The notes: generated from the letters alone by a model not told the origin. A DNA stretch of 64,000 bases from Phormidium tenue FACHB-1050 (GCF_014696925.1 NZ_JACJQY010000008.1:1-64000), one strand, 5' to 3'; shown: positions 30,642 through 39,180, counted from the stretch's first letter. Numbers and translations: made by a program.

Positions 30642-30665
30642 ATTTTATTGTGAAGATCAAGTTTG

Positions 30666-30681
30666 TCTGTCTAAAGACAGA
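30666..30681. promoter_or_regulatory. small palindrome upstream of hli
   Basis: Perfect 7-base inverted repeat TCTGTCT-AA-AGACAGA about 84 bases before the hli start. A single GTTACATT (30718-30725) matches one half of the RpaB-type HLR1 repeat, but no second half was found. Operator function is a guess. Confidence 0.25.
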
Positions 30682-30764
30682 AAATATAAAGAAAGATTGT
30701 GAATATCGAAATAATCTGTTACATTACTAAATATAAGTTAACTAATTACAAAGGTAATTCGATT

Positions 30765-30917
30765 ATGTCTGACGAAAGCCGTAACGTATGGAACTGGGGT
30801 TTCACTTCTGGTGCTGAAAACTGGAATGGACGCTTAGCAATGATCGGATTCGTATCTGCATTAGCAATTGAGCTAATCAGCGGTCAAGGTGTATTGCACT
30901 TCTGGGGCATCCTATAA
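30765..30917 (+). CDS. hli: high-light-inducible protein (one-helix, CAB-like)
   Basis: 50 residues starting MSDESRNVWNWGF. It has the chlorophyll-binding ENWNGRLAMIGF motif of the light-harvesting-like superfamily and a single membrane helix, ending in HFWGIL. Such proteins bind chlorophyll and carotenoid and protect photosystem II assembly intermediates and chlorophyll synthase in high light. The frame is open upstream to 30699, but the family N-terminus and the AAAGG upstream favour the ATG at 30765. It is monocistronic, with a strong terminator right after it; the upstream HLR1-like half-site would fit RpaB control. Confidence 0.95.
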   Translation: MSDESRNVWNWGFTSGAENWNGRLAMIGFVSALAIELISGQGVLHFWGIL

Positions 30918-30926
30918 TTTTTTAAG

Positions 30927-30978
30927 ATTTTGCCAATAAAAAATCCTCGACTAGTCGAGGATTTTTTATTGGCAAAAT
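30927..30978. terminator. strong terminator after hli
   Basis: Long perfect stem: ATTTTGCCAATAAAAAATCC and its complement, with the inner CCTCGACTAGTCGAGG palindrome. T-rich on both strands, so it also protects from the opposite direction. Confidence 0.9.
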
Positions 30979-31011
30979 TAAGGCTGTATAACGCTTTTAC
31001 AACTATAAGAT

Positions 31012-31068
31012 AAAACCCAAGAAGACGAATGGCGGTGCTTCGCGCCGCTATTCGTCTTCTTGGGTTTT
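31012..31068. repeat. family-2-type hairpin with variant stem
   Basis: AAAACCCAAGAAGACGAAT / complement around GGCGGTGCTTCGCGCCGCT. It shares the AAAACCCAA foot and GCTTCGC centre with family 2 but has a different stem, and the TATAGC ends are not clear. It lies beyond the rpsF stop. Confidence 0.75.
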
Positions 31069-31099
31069 GAATTTGTACTAATACACGATAGGTACAATT

Positions 31100-31477
31100 T
31101 TATTCAGCAGCATCAGCAGCAACGGCTACTGGTTCTTCAGCATCAGGAATAATTGCTTCAGCATCTTCGGCTTCGACAGCCTCTGGCTCAAGTTTGATAG
31201 TCATATAACGAATTACATCGTCAGCTAGACGCATAGATTTTTCTAGGCTCTCGATGGTTTTAGGAGTTGCCGTGTAATTTACTTGGATGTAAATTCCTTC
31301 GCGATGTCCTTTAATGTCATAGGCTAATCTCCGTCTGCCACGATGTTGAATCGTGATGTCTTCAGATTCTTGTTGTACTAAGAAATCTTGATATTTGGCG
31401 ATCGCGGCATCAGCTTCCTGATCGGGAAGATCGGGACGCAGGATATACATGGTTTCGTACAAACGCTTAACAGTCAT
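31100..31477 (-). CDS. rpsF: 30S ribosomal protein bS6
   Basis: 125 residues. The N-terminus [16 protein letters not shown], the middle [20 protein letters not shown] and FRY-like [10 protein letters not shown] are diagnostic of bS6, which binds the central domain of 16S rRNA with bS18. An acidic Ala/Glu-rich tail (last ~25 residues) is typical of cyanobacterial forms. It appears to be transcribed alone, opposite to hli, with a type-3 palindromic element in its upstream region (31588-31718). Confidence 0.96.
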   Translation of the reverse strand: MTVKRLYETMYILRPDLPDQEADAAIAKYQDFLVQQESEDITIQHRGRRRLAYDIKGHREGIYIQVNYTATPKTIESLEKSMRLADDVIRYMTIKLEPEAVEAEDAEAIIPDAEEPVAVAADAAE

Positions 31478-31478
31478 T

Positions 31479-31888
31479 TAATTTTTTCCTTACGGTCAGT
31501 ATTTGGCTTCTATTAATTTAGTTTTAGAAGCAAGGATTTACTATTATATCGCTTCAAGCCAATTGAGCAACACAAAAAAAACAAAAGCAGCAATTCCCAT
31601 TATAAAAATCGGTTTTTTGAAAGCCCTACGTTGTCGGGCTTTCAAAAAACCGATTTGGGTGTTTCCAGTACCGAAGGTACTGGAAACACCCAAATCGGTT
31701 TCATAATTAGAATTGCTGAAACAAAAGTAAGATAGCGGAGATTAGCTCTGCCATCTTAACTTTTGTTTTTTTGTGGAGACAATATTTTTGCCTCCTGAAT
31801 TTTATATATTAATCGTATAATTAAACAGTAAGTAGCTCTTTGAGCAACTTGCGCTCAATGGCAATTAGAGACAGATAGAGTGAATACC
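31479..31888. other. intergenic region between rpsF and the hybrid sensor gene
   Basis: About 410 bases with no credible gene. It holds the type-3 compound palindrome (31588-31718) and an imperfect hairpin near 31718-31773 ending in a run of seven T, and must contain the divergent promoters for rpsF and the sensor gene. Their exact positions cannot be assigned by eye. Confidence 0.6.
31588..31718. repeat. type-3 compound palindromic element
   Basis: Outer inverted ends CAGCAATT...ATTAT and ATAAT...AATTGCTG. Inside are hairpin A (31606-31656, AAATCGGTTTTTTGAAAGCC arm) and hairpin B (31647-31701, AAACCGATTTGGGTGTTTCC arm) that share the middle AAACCGATTT segment, so they cannot form together. 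The second copy is at 60745-60876 in the opposite orientation. Confidence 0.85.
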
Positions 31889-33010
31889 ATGACAGTGAAA
31901 ACTAATACGATCGCTGATGTCTTGATTGTCGAAGATGAACTGGTTACTGCAAATGCGCTCTCAGATGTTCTATCAGATTTGGGTTATCGAGTTTTGGCGA
32001 TCGTTGATAGTAGTGATAGCGCCATATCTCTAATTCATCAGAAGTTGCCAGATATTATTTTGATGGATATTAAATTACGCGGTACAGATAGTGGGATCAC
32101 TGCGACCAATGAGATTCATAAAATAGCGCCGATCCCCGTAATTTATCTGACTGCTTTTAGCGATCCTGAGACTTTAGAACTAGCGATCGCTACTTCTCCC
32201 TATGGATATCTCACGAAGCCCCTGAGATATGCGGAAGTAAATGTCGCAATTATGCTTGCCTTAAAGAAACATCACGAAGAAAAAATATTGCAAGAAGCAC
32301 TGGACAAAGAAAAAGAGCTTCATATTTTAAAGTCTCGATTACTTGCTATGGCATCCCATGAATTTTCAACGCCAATGTCAGTAATTAGATTGTTAATTTG
32401 GAAATTACAAAACTTTGAAGAGCAACTAACTAAAGAAAGTAGAGCTAAAAATCTTGCTTCTATTCAATCAGCAATTAAAGATATTAATTGGTTACTAGAA
32501 GAAGTCAAGTTTATTGCTTGTTCTGAATCTGGGAAATTCCCATTTAATCCTGAGAGTGTGGATGCGATAATCTATTGTCAACAACTAGTTGATAGCTTTC
32601 AAACAGAAGATAGTACACGCAAATGTCGAATCAAATTTCATAGCCAAGGTCAATGTCAAAAGTTAAAAGTTGACAAAAAGCTACTATGGCACATATTTAT
32701 GAATTTAATTTCTAACGCCATTAAATATTCCTACGAAGGAGGCTCTATTGATGTGGAGGTAGTATGTAAGTCAAAGAAATTATTTCTAAGTATTTGTGAT
32801 CATGGTATTGGTATACCTAAAGAATATTTAAACAACCTATTTTTACCTTTTTTAAGGGCTGAAAATGTTGGTAATGTCAAAGGCTTAGGGATGGGATTGT
32901 ATATCGTAAAGCAAGCTGTAGAAGCTCATTCGGGCAAAATAGCAGTGGAAAGCGAAGTGAATATGGGTACAAAGTTTACAGTTGTGTTACCTTCCGCAGA
33001 TAGTTTGTAA
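31889..33010 (+). CDS. response regulator-histidine kinase hybrid
   Basis: About 373 residues. An N-terminal receiver domain (acidic VEDE, phospho-acceptor in PDIILMDIKL, switch Lys in YLTKPLR) is followed by a short coiled coil. Then come a HisKA domain with the H-box MASHEFSTPMSVI and a HATPase_c domain with N-box LISNAIKYSYEGG, G1 DHGIGIP and G2 GLGMGLYIVK. All catalytic motifs look intact, so it should be an active cytoplasmic kinase controlled by an upstream phosphodonor through its receiver. No transmembrane or sensory domain is present. A GTG lies at 31880; the ATG at 31889 is preferred. No partner regulator is adjacent. Confidence 0.9.
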   Translation: MTVKTNTIADVLIVEDELVTANALSDVLSDLGYRVLAIVDSSDSAISLIHQKLPDIILMDIKLRGTDSGITATNEIHKIAPIPVIYLTAFSDPETLELAIATSPYGYLTKPLRYAEVNVAIMLALKKHHEEKILQEALDKEKELHILKSRLLAMASHEFSTPMSVIRLLIWKLQNFEEQLTKESRAKNLASIQSAIKDINWLLEEVKFIACSESGKFPFNPESVDAIIYCQQLVDSFQTEDSTRKCRIKFHSQGQCQKLKVDKKLLWHIFMNLISNAIKYSYEGGSIDVEVVCKSKKLFLSICDHGIGIPKEYLNNLFLPFLRAENVGNVKGLGMGLYIVKQAVEAHSGKIAVESEVNMGTKFTVVLPSADSL

Positions 33011-33604
33011 AAGCATAAAAAATGAGCGGAGTATAGATTGAAATTTGCTATTTATATTGGTTGATATTTTTATATCTTTAGGAATAACTCTTTAGGATTA
33101 TTTTTTATCCTCAATTTGAAGTAATCTGCTATTGAACCTAGATAAATTTAGAGCAAATCATAACTTGTAAAGTAGATAGAGTAAGAACTTCTCACTTTCA
33201 ATAAGTTCTTAATAGGGTGGTGAAAGCAAATCAAAAGTGTATTTAACAATACTTTACATATTGCGAAAACAGATGTAAGGTTTGATGCATGTTAAAAGTC
33301 TGTATCAATTTTCCTTTATTACGGCATAGACCATGTTTCCCTAAAGGAGGTAACGACATGACAAGACTAGAGATGAACTGGAAAGATTAATCATCGACTG
33401 CTTACTCGTTGTGAGCAACGTGACTAAACTAAAACTTTTTAAAACTCAACGCATATAAAAGTTTGGTCACAAGTTGTTGGCAAAGAGATTATTTACCGTC
33501 TCACAAAATTTACTTTGGGTAAGTTATTAGTTAGCGGCATAGGCTAGCAAACTTACATCAATAACAAATAGTAAAACTAGTGAGACCTCAATATTGGAGG
33601 TTTT
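33011..33604 (+). other. long leader/intergenic region upstream of the SDR gene
   Basis: About 590 AT-rich bases without a normal-size gene. At 33343-33390 there is a perfect Shine-Dalgarno (AAAGGAGGTAACGAC) in front of a 10-codon frame, MTRLEMNWKD then TAA. At 33585-33601 the SDR Shine-Dalgarno lies in a small inverted repeat ACCTC...GAGGT. The region could be a leader with a regulatory peptide or a small RNA. Confidence 0.5.
33358..33390 (+). CDS. possible 10-residue peptide with perfect ribosome-binding site
   Basis: ATG at 33358, stop TAA at 33388-33390, sequence MTRLEMNWKD. The preceding AAAGGAGGT is one of the strongest Shine-Dalgarno matches in the window. The peptide is unlike anything I recognise. 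It could be a leader peptide for the SDR gene 215 bases downstream, an independent micropeptide, or chance. Confidence 0.35.
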   Translation: MTRLEMNWKD

Positions 33605-34378
33605 ATGATTGTTCGTGGAAAAACAGCTCTAATTACTGGAGCTTCGAGGGGTATTGGTCGGGCGATCGCTTTAGAGCTAGCCCAAAAGGGAGTTAAATGC
33701 TTGATCTTGGTTGCTCGCGATCTAGAACGTTTAAATTCCGTTGCTTCAGAAATAGAAGCTCTAGGCATCAAAGCAGTGAGTTTACCGCTAGATCTATCGC
33801 AGACAATCGAGGTGAATATTGCGATCGCTCAAGTTTGGCGGGATTTTGGTCCCATTGATATCTTAGTTAATTGTGCAGGTGTGGCCCATCAATCATCCTT
33901 TTTGCGATCGCGTTTACAGGATGTGCAATCCGAAATCGAAGTCAACTTACTCGGTATGTATGCAATCACAAGGATGGTGGCTCGACGGATGGCGGCTCAG
34001 CGCAATGGCAGAATAGTCAATGTTTCTAGTCTCATGGGCAAAGTTGCCGCACCGACGATGGCAACTTATTCGGCAACGAAGTTTGCGATCTTAGGATTCA
34101 CTCAAGCTCTGCGCGGTGAATTGGCAGCTTACAACATCAAAGTCACAGCTTTACTGCCATCGCTGACGGATACTGACATGGCGCAGGATTTGGAGTGGTT
34201 TCGCTGGGTATCACTAATGACTCCTAAACAAGTAGCTAAAGCGCTAATCGCTGGATTAGAACGTGAAACCCCTGAAATTCTTGTTGGATGGCAAAGTCAT
34301 CTAGCGGTGTGGTGTCATCGTCTATTTCCATCCCTAATGGAAAAGATCTTGCTAATTGCTGCTCCTAAAGTTGGCTAA
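33605..34378 (+). CDS. short-chain dehydrogenase/reductase
   Basis: 257 residues of the classical SDR family. Cofactor motif TGASRGIG near residue 11, NCAGVA (NNAG-like), catalytic Ser in VNVSSLMGK, and active-site YSATK. An Arg at RDLERL after beta-2 suggests NADP(H) preference. A proline-poor C-terminal helix with RLFPSLMEK may associate with membranes, as in some cyanobacterial lipid-active SDRs; substrate unknown. The start has a very good Shine-Dalgarno (TTGGAGGTTTT) that can pair with an upstream ACCTC. A family-2 element follows the gene. Confidence 0.9.
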   Translation: MIVRGKTALITGASRGIGRAIALELAQKGVKCLILVARDLERLNSVASEIEALGIKAVSLPLDLSQTIEVNIAIAQVWRDFGPIDILVNCAGVAHQSSFLRSRLQDVQSEIEVNLLGMYAITRMVARRMAAQRNGRIVNVSSLMGKVAAPTMATYSATKFAILGFTQALRGELAAYNIKVTALLPSLTDTDMAQDLEWFRWVSLMTPKQVAKALIAGLERETPEILVGWQSHLAVWCHRLFPSLMEKILLIAAPKVG

Positions 34379-34383
34379 GGTTC

Positions 34384-34482
34384 TATAGCAACGTAAGAGA
34401 TAGCTAGGAAAAATCAAAACCCAAAAGATGAGTGGCGGCGCTTCGCGCCGCCACTCATCTTTTGGGTTTGGCGACAGCTATA
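34384..34482. repeat. family-2 palindromic element with variant stem
   Basis: Perfect hairpin 34417-34469 with stem AAACCCAAAAGATGAGTGGC, core GGCGGCGCTTCGCGCC. Outer ends TATAGCAACG and GCGACAGCTATA. It ends directly at the stop codon of the UbiB-like gene, between convergent genes. Confidence 0.85.
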
Positions 34483-36129
34483 TCAACGCTTTGTTCTCAA
34501 AATTGTGAATACTAACCACAATCCCAATAAGCTAGCAGTTGCAAAAAGACCATTACTCAGAATTAGCAATTGCGGCGAGGATTGATTAGTCGAGATAAAT
34601 GCTGCACCAATAATTAGGGAACCAATAATTAATCCAGATGTGAGGCGATTTGAGACATCTTCTATTGTTGTCCGTAGTGCATTCAGATCCTGAAGATGGA
34701 TATTCAAGCGAAAGGTTTCGTTGCTCAATTGCTCTAGTAGAAACTCCACTTGGCGAGGTGCTTTTAGAGATAATTGCTTCAACTCTAAGCCAGTTTTCAA
34801 CATTGCTTGCATAGGATTATGACCAAGTAGCTGTTGCTGAAACATATCTGACATCAAGGGTTTCATTTCATCCCAAATGTTGACAGAGTTATCAAATTCT
34901 CTTCCTGTTCCATCCAGATTTGTAATTGATTTTGCCAATAAGCCAATGCTGCTAGGCATTCGCAAGTTATTGTTGTGAGCAATTTGCAAAATATCCTGTA
35001 GAGCCGAACCTAGCTTTAAATCGACTAAACTTAAGCCATAGAACTTCTTTAATAAATTATCGTAATCGGTCTGAATTTGCCGCAGATTGATCGCTTTTGA
35101 TGAATCAAGAGGATTAGCGAGTTGTAGTGTCACTTGAGCGCAACGCTCAGCATCAAAGTCCAGCATAGCGAGGAGCAATTCTACCAGAGATTCCCTCAGC
35201 TTGGGGTTGAGAGTTCCCATCATCCCGCAGTCGAGAATCGCAGCGCGACCGTCCTGTAGATAGAACAAGTTCCCAGGGTGGGGATCGGCATGAAAGAATC
35301 CATCCACGACATATTGCTGTAAGAAAGCGCGAAAGAGTTGTCGGGTGAGATCATGACGTTCTGACTCAATATTTCCAAGAGAATTTTTGCCATTAAGTTC
35401 TGCTTTGAGAAGTGATGTACCATCTAACCATTCAAGTACCAAAATCTTGGCACTAGTTAACTCGCGGTAAACTTTCGGTACAGTAATCCGCTTAGAATTA
35501 CACCACTTTCCTTTAGCTAGATTTTCGCGTAACCGCTCTGTAAAACTCGCTTCCTGAACAAAATTAAGTTCGTTATGTAAAGATTGGGCAAACTCATCGG
35601 CTAGTGACACCAAGTTATATCGCTTCCCCATCTCTGTACCCGAAAGCCTCACAGCAATTCGCTTGAGAACTGCCATATCTTCCGCAACAGTAATCTCAAT
35701 GCCAGCTCGTTGAATCTTCAGGGCTACTTGTTGTCCATCCTTGAGGGTGGCACGATGCACTTGGGCAATGGAACCAGCCGCGATCGCATTTGGATCAATT
35801 TTGTCAAAGATATCCTCTATCGGTCTTGGTAAATTTTGCTGTAAGACTGGCGCGATCGCTTCCCAGTCTACTGGGGGGACATTCGATTGGAGGTGGCTCA
35901 GTGACTCAATATAGGTGGCGGGGAGGAGATCTGGACGGGTACTTAAAAGCTGTCCAAATTTTATATAAACTGGCCCCAGATCAATCAGGATGCTACACAA
36001 AATTTCTGGCATTGGCGCATAGTGATGTTCGCTCTGACCAAGAGTAAGCATCTGATGTAAATATTCCCACCCATGTTTGAGCAGGATGGCGATGACTTCT
36101 CGCTCACGCGCTTGGGGATTAATTGTCAC
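34483..36129 (-). CDS. ABC1/UbiB-family atypical kinase
   Basis: 548 residues. The family signature KFGQ (IKFGQLLSTRPDLLP, near residue 57), the Ala-rich loop AAGSIAQVHRA, VALKIQR with the catalytic Lys, ExD-type helix, HADPHPGNLF and the metal-binding ILDCGMMG are all visible. Two C-terminal hydrophobic helices anchor it to a membrane. UbiB/ABC1K proteins are ATPases that support quinone metabolism; in cyanobacteria and plastids they affect prenylquinone and tocopherol handling. The start appears to be a GTG at 36129. It is the last native-looking gene before the AT-rich ATPase island at 36.2-38.7 kb. Confidence 0.92.
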   Translation of the reverse strand: MTINPQAREREVIAILLKHGWEYLHQMLTLGQSEHHYAPMPEILCSILIDLGPVYIKFGQLLSTRPDLLPATYIESLSHLQSNVPPVDWEAIAPVLQQNLPRPIEDIFDKIDPNAIAAGSIAQVHRATLKDGQQVALKIQRAGIEITVAEDMAVLKRIAVRLSGTEMGKRYNLVSLADEFAQSLHNELNFVQEASFTERLRENLAKGKWCNSKRITVPKVYRELTSAKILVLEWLDGTSLLKAELNGKNSLGNIESERHDLTRQLFRAFLQQYVVDGFFHADPHPGNLFYLQDGRAAILDCGMMGTLNPKLRESLVELLLAMLDFDAERCAQVTLQLANPLDSSKAINLRQIQTDYDNLLKKFYGLSLVDLKLGSALQDILQIAHNNNLRMPSSIGLLAKSITNLDGTGREFDNSVNIWDEMKPLMSDMFQQQLLGHNPMQAMLKTGLELKQLSLKAPRQVEFLLEQLSNETFRLNIHLQDLNALRTTIEDVSNRLTSGLIIGSLIIGAAFISTNQSSPQLLILSNGLFATASLLGLWLVFTILRTKR

Positions 36130-36212
36130 TTTCGCTTTTATTAGCTGTCTCCTATTTTCTGAGCTAGCTACATTATAGGGAGAAAGTATTTGTCAGTGCG
36201 ATCGCCTACCCA

Positions 36213-37178
36213 TCAAGCAAATTTACGCAACATTTTAAAAAAGTAGGGAATATGATATTTCGCCGCCGCTTCGTCGTCAATTTGTTTTGCATAGAACTCT
36301 CTAGCGATTTCTAGTGAGAGTTGATCTCTATACACAGAAACATCTCTACTCCATTCATCATTTGGTTTCACTTGATGCCAATATTCTTTAGCTTTTCGGG
36401 TAGTTAACAAACTGAAAACTAGTTCGTGTTTTCTATTCTCATCTATAGCATTTTGAAATTCATTTATCCAGCTATCTTTGAGTTTATCTATTCCACTAAA
36501 ATCTAATCCAACACAATGATTAATACGAGAACAAGCGATTGCAAAGTTAGTTTTTAAATCAGCATCCGAACACAGATCTTGAGACATTGCGAGATAAATA
36601 TCTTCAAGTAATAATTCACTATCTTTGTAAAATGGCTGGATGGAATATCCCTCAAATATTGATTGCAGCGCTGGAACTAAAAAATATGCTTCTTTATGAA
36701 TCAATCCTGTCACTAATATTTCATAAGTCTCTTGATCATTATTGGCATTAATCTCATTGATTTTGAGCTTGTCATAAAGATTACAAAAGATTTCCTGAGT
36801 ATTGACAAATCGATAATTGTAAATAGGTCTTATTTGGATATCAAGATCTACGATCGCAAATATTTTTTTAGGATGAAAATATTGATTGTCTGTATCTTCC
36901 TCAAGCATTTCTAAAAGGGTGAAGTATGTATTCGCAACATTGTTACAGTCACCACAGTTAAAAAACTCTGGTCGAGAGTTTCTCCAATCGCTAGAAATAC
37001 AAGCTTTGTAAAAATTTGAATCTGGTAGCTCATCCATTCTTCCATAGGATTGTGGAGATAGTCTTCCTTGTTCTTTAGGGATAACTCCTTCGCATAAAAC
37101 AATAATCTTATTGCGGATTTTACGTTGCTTTAAAATTATTTGGCAATGCTGCTTTAATTCTTTCTCACTAAAACTCAT
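36213..37178 (-). CDS. unknown protein, possibly Toprim/DUF4435-like, paired with AAA ATPase
   Basis: 321 residues, no membrane segment. Near the N-terminus, KIIVLCEG (Glu30) is followed by IFAIVDLDIQ (Asp111, Asp113). This Glu plus Asp-x-Asp spacing at the ends of predicted beta strands resembles the Toprim metal site of OLD, DUF4435 and RloB-like nucleases, but it is a visual match only. A CGDC pair sits at about 75-78. The start is 2 bases after the stop of the ATPase gene, so translation is coupled. The gene is AT-rich, lacks the HIP1 octamer and sits between housekeeping genes, pointing to acquisition. A defence effector is the leading idea; family uncertain. Confidence 0.6.
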   Translation of the reverse strand: MSFSEKELKQHCQIILKQRKIRNKIIVLCEGVIPKEQGRLSPQSYGRMDELPDSNFYKACISSDWRNSRPEFFNCGDCNNVANTYFTLLEMLEEDTDNQYFHPKKIFAIVDLDIQIRPIYNYRFVNTQEIFCNLYDKLKINEINANNDQETYEILVTGLIHKEAYFLVPALQSIFEGYSIQPFYKDSELLLEDIYLAMSQDLCSDADLKTNFAIACSRINHCVGLDFSGIDKLKDSWINEFQNAIDENRKHELVFSLLTTRKAKEYWHQVKPNDEWSRDVSVYRDQLSLEIAREFYAKQIDDEAAAKYHIPYFFKMLRKFA

Positions 37179-37180
37179 AA

Positions 37181-38656
37181 CTAATCACTACTTCTTTCTG
37201 TGAGTTTTGGTTCTAATATTTTTACATGAGATGGAGTTAGAGCATTACATAATTCATAGGAATGAGTAGCTAATATATATTGGTTTTTTGCTGACCATTC
37301 AAGCAAATCAGAAACTATTTGATATTGCCAATCTGGATGTAAAGCAATATCAATTTCATCCATTAACACAATTGAATCTTCAATATTTTTATATTTAAGC
37401 CAGCAATAAATACTAAGCCTTTTTAGTTCACCGTGGCTTAAATCTTCTGGATAAAGCTCAATACTTTTATTTGATTTTTCATCCCTAAAGCTTACTCCCG
37501 ACAGATTAAATGACGAATCTAAATTAGGTTTTAAATATGCTTTTTTTTCAATCATTATAGAATGCAGTTCTTCTGATAATTTTTTATAGTTATCTCCATA
37601 TTCACCCGTATCTACTACATCTTTAAAATCTTTATCTCTAGCAGATTGAAATAGATTTATAAGATAATTTACAGCTAAAAAGTCATATGTAAATAGTCCA
37701 GTTAAATTAGATTTTATTTCTCCAAGCGATTTTGAGTAAACATCATTTTCTTTTGCAAACAAAGACTTTCTAGCATTTTGTGACAAAAAAAGAAAAACCT
37801 GTGTAGAGGGAGCGGCTAGAAAAATTTTATTGGATAAAATATATAAAAATTGTCTGGCTGTATCTATTGGTATATTATCGACAAGACATAACAGAACTTC
37901 TCTAGATATATTACCTTGTGAAAAATATGTAGAAATGTATTCAATATTTTTTGATTTAAGCTTTTTAATGAGAGAATCTTCTTGAAAAGACAATTCATCT
38001 ATTTGTTGTTCTAACCTAGCTATTTGCTCTTTAATATCTGAATTTATTTTTCTTAGCTGTTGTATCAAAGTACTACGATCTGAGTAAATAAATTTTGGTA
38101 TTCCAATATTTAAACCATGCAAAACGATGGGAAGATTCTGGGTGAAATGATATAAAGATTCATCATAATTACTAATAGTATTTTCATTGAGACTTTGACC
38201 AAAATCCTGTAATTCATTCTGACATTGTAATAACTCAGATTTTCGATTTTTGATTTTTGATAAATACGATAGACTTGCAGTTACTGAATTATCAATTAAG
38301 CCTCTAAATTTATTTAAATAATCAAAACTTAATGTCTCTTTTATATATGAATCATTACAAACAAAAAACTCCAGTGTTACAGATTTTATTCCATCCCAAA
38401 CATCAATTATCGCTAATACTCTTTTATCTTCATCTTCACGTAAAGTAAAATTATTAAGCAAGTTTTTTATAGCAAAATGTCTGTCATGACTAGCAGAGCA
38501 ATGTAATAATACAAAAATCAATTGTAATAAAGTACTTTTACCGCCACCATTTTGACTGCCAAGTGGAAAAACTCTAGGATTAAAATCTTTCTCGAAAGTG
38601 ATATCTACATCCTTTAGAACTCGGAAATCAGGAACTTGAACTCTTTGTAAATGCAT
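37181..38656 (-). CDS. AAA15/21-type (ABC-like) ATPase with coiled coil
   Basis: 491 residues. Walker A GSQNGGGKST at about 33-42, a coiled-coil insertion (about 200-245, IKEQIARLEQQIDELS), signature LSHGELKRLS, Walker B SIVLMDEID followed by ALHPDW, and H-loop ATHSYEL. This arrangement is that of SMC/RecF-like AAA15-AAA21 ATPases found in OLD, PARIS (AriA), Abi and retron defence systems. The start has a Shine-Dalgarno AGGAGTTTAT. The partner gene follows after 2 bases; a DUF29 gene precedes by 29 bases. Low GC and absence of HIP1 sites contrast with flanking leuS and ubiB-like genes. Confidence 0.88.
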   Translation of the reverse strand: MHLQRVQVPDFRVLKDVDITFEKDFNPRVFPLGSQNGGGKSTLLQLIFVLLHCSASHDRHFAIKNLLNNFTLREDEDKRVLAIIDVWDGIKSVTLEFFVCNDSYIKETLSFDYLNKFRGLIDNSVTASLSYLSKIKNRKSELLQCQNELQDFGQSLNENTISNYDESLYHFTQNLPIVLHGLNIGIPKFIYSDRSTLIQQLRKINSDIKEQIARLEQQIDELSFQEDSLIKKLKSKNIEYISTYFSQGNISREVLLCLVDNIPIDTARQFLYILSNKIFLAAPSTQVFLFLSQNARKSLFAKENDVYSKSLGEIKSNLTGLFTYDFLAVNYLINLFQSARDKDFKDVVDTGEYGDNYKKLSEELHSIMIEKKAYLKPNLDSSFNLSGVSFRDEKSNKSIELYPEDLSHGELKRLSIYCWLKYKNIEDSIVLMDEIDIALHPDWQYQIVSDLLEWSAKNQYILATHSYELCNALTPSHVKILEPKLTERSSD

Positions 38657-38685
38657 ATAAACTCCTGTTGTTTTCTTGTAACCGC

Positions 38686-39120
38686 TTAATTAACTGACTC
38701 CTGCTCAATTAATTTTACTGCATCTGCCAAAATCTCATCGCGATCGCACATTGCCGCTAACTCATCCGCCTCATAGCGACCTTCAAAAGCCTCGATCGCT
38801 GCACTAGAAAGCGCAATATCGTAAGCTTCTGCCAAAGTTTCACTAAGTTCTAATTGACTAAGATAAGTTCCCTTAGCCTTACGACGCTGATTTGCACGCC
38901 GAATTTGAGTTGTCGAGTTATAAATTGAAAGATCCCACGATCTCTTAGTGCGTTTTTCTACCTTTTGCTTAATGAGATGAACTAATAAAATAATACTGTA
39001 GCTAAAAATTTTGCTGATTTTATCATCCTTACTCATCTCCGTCATTTCCTCAACCAAAACCATCGCCGCAGGAATATCCCCACAAACCAGCAATTCCTTC
39101 AGAGTCAATAATTCTTCCAT
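38686..39120 (-). CDS. DUF29-family protein
   Basis: 144 residues. The EEMTEMSKDDKISKIFSYS, RTKRSWDLSIYNS and AFEGRYEADELA segments are typical of the cyanobacterial DUF29 family, whose function is unknown. All-helical, soluble, charged. It is followed after 29 bases by the AAA ATPase gene on the same strand and preceded after 60 bases by the end of leuS. HIP1 is present near its 3' end, so it may be native rather than part of the ATPase island. DUF29 genes are common as stand-alone genes in cyanobacteria, so a joint function is not implied. Confidence 0.85.
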   Translation of the reverse strand: MEELLTLKELLVCGDIPAAMVLVEEMTEMSKDDKISKIFSYSIILLVHLIKQKVEKRTKRSWDLSIYNSTTQIRRANQRRKAKGTYLSQLELSETLAEAYDIALSSAAIEAFEGRYEADELAAMCDRDEILADAVKLIEQESVN

Positions 39121-39180
39121 AAAGACATCGCCTCGTTATTGAGTAAATAGATGGGGTGGCGAAAAACACCACCCACAAAC

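Noticed and set aside
30718-30725. HLR1 (RpaB) operator before hli
   Set aside because: Only one half, GTTACATT, is present; the required second half two bases away does not match, so it is mentioned only as a weak hint.
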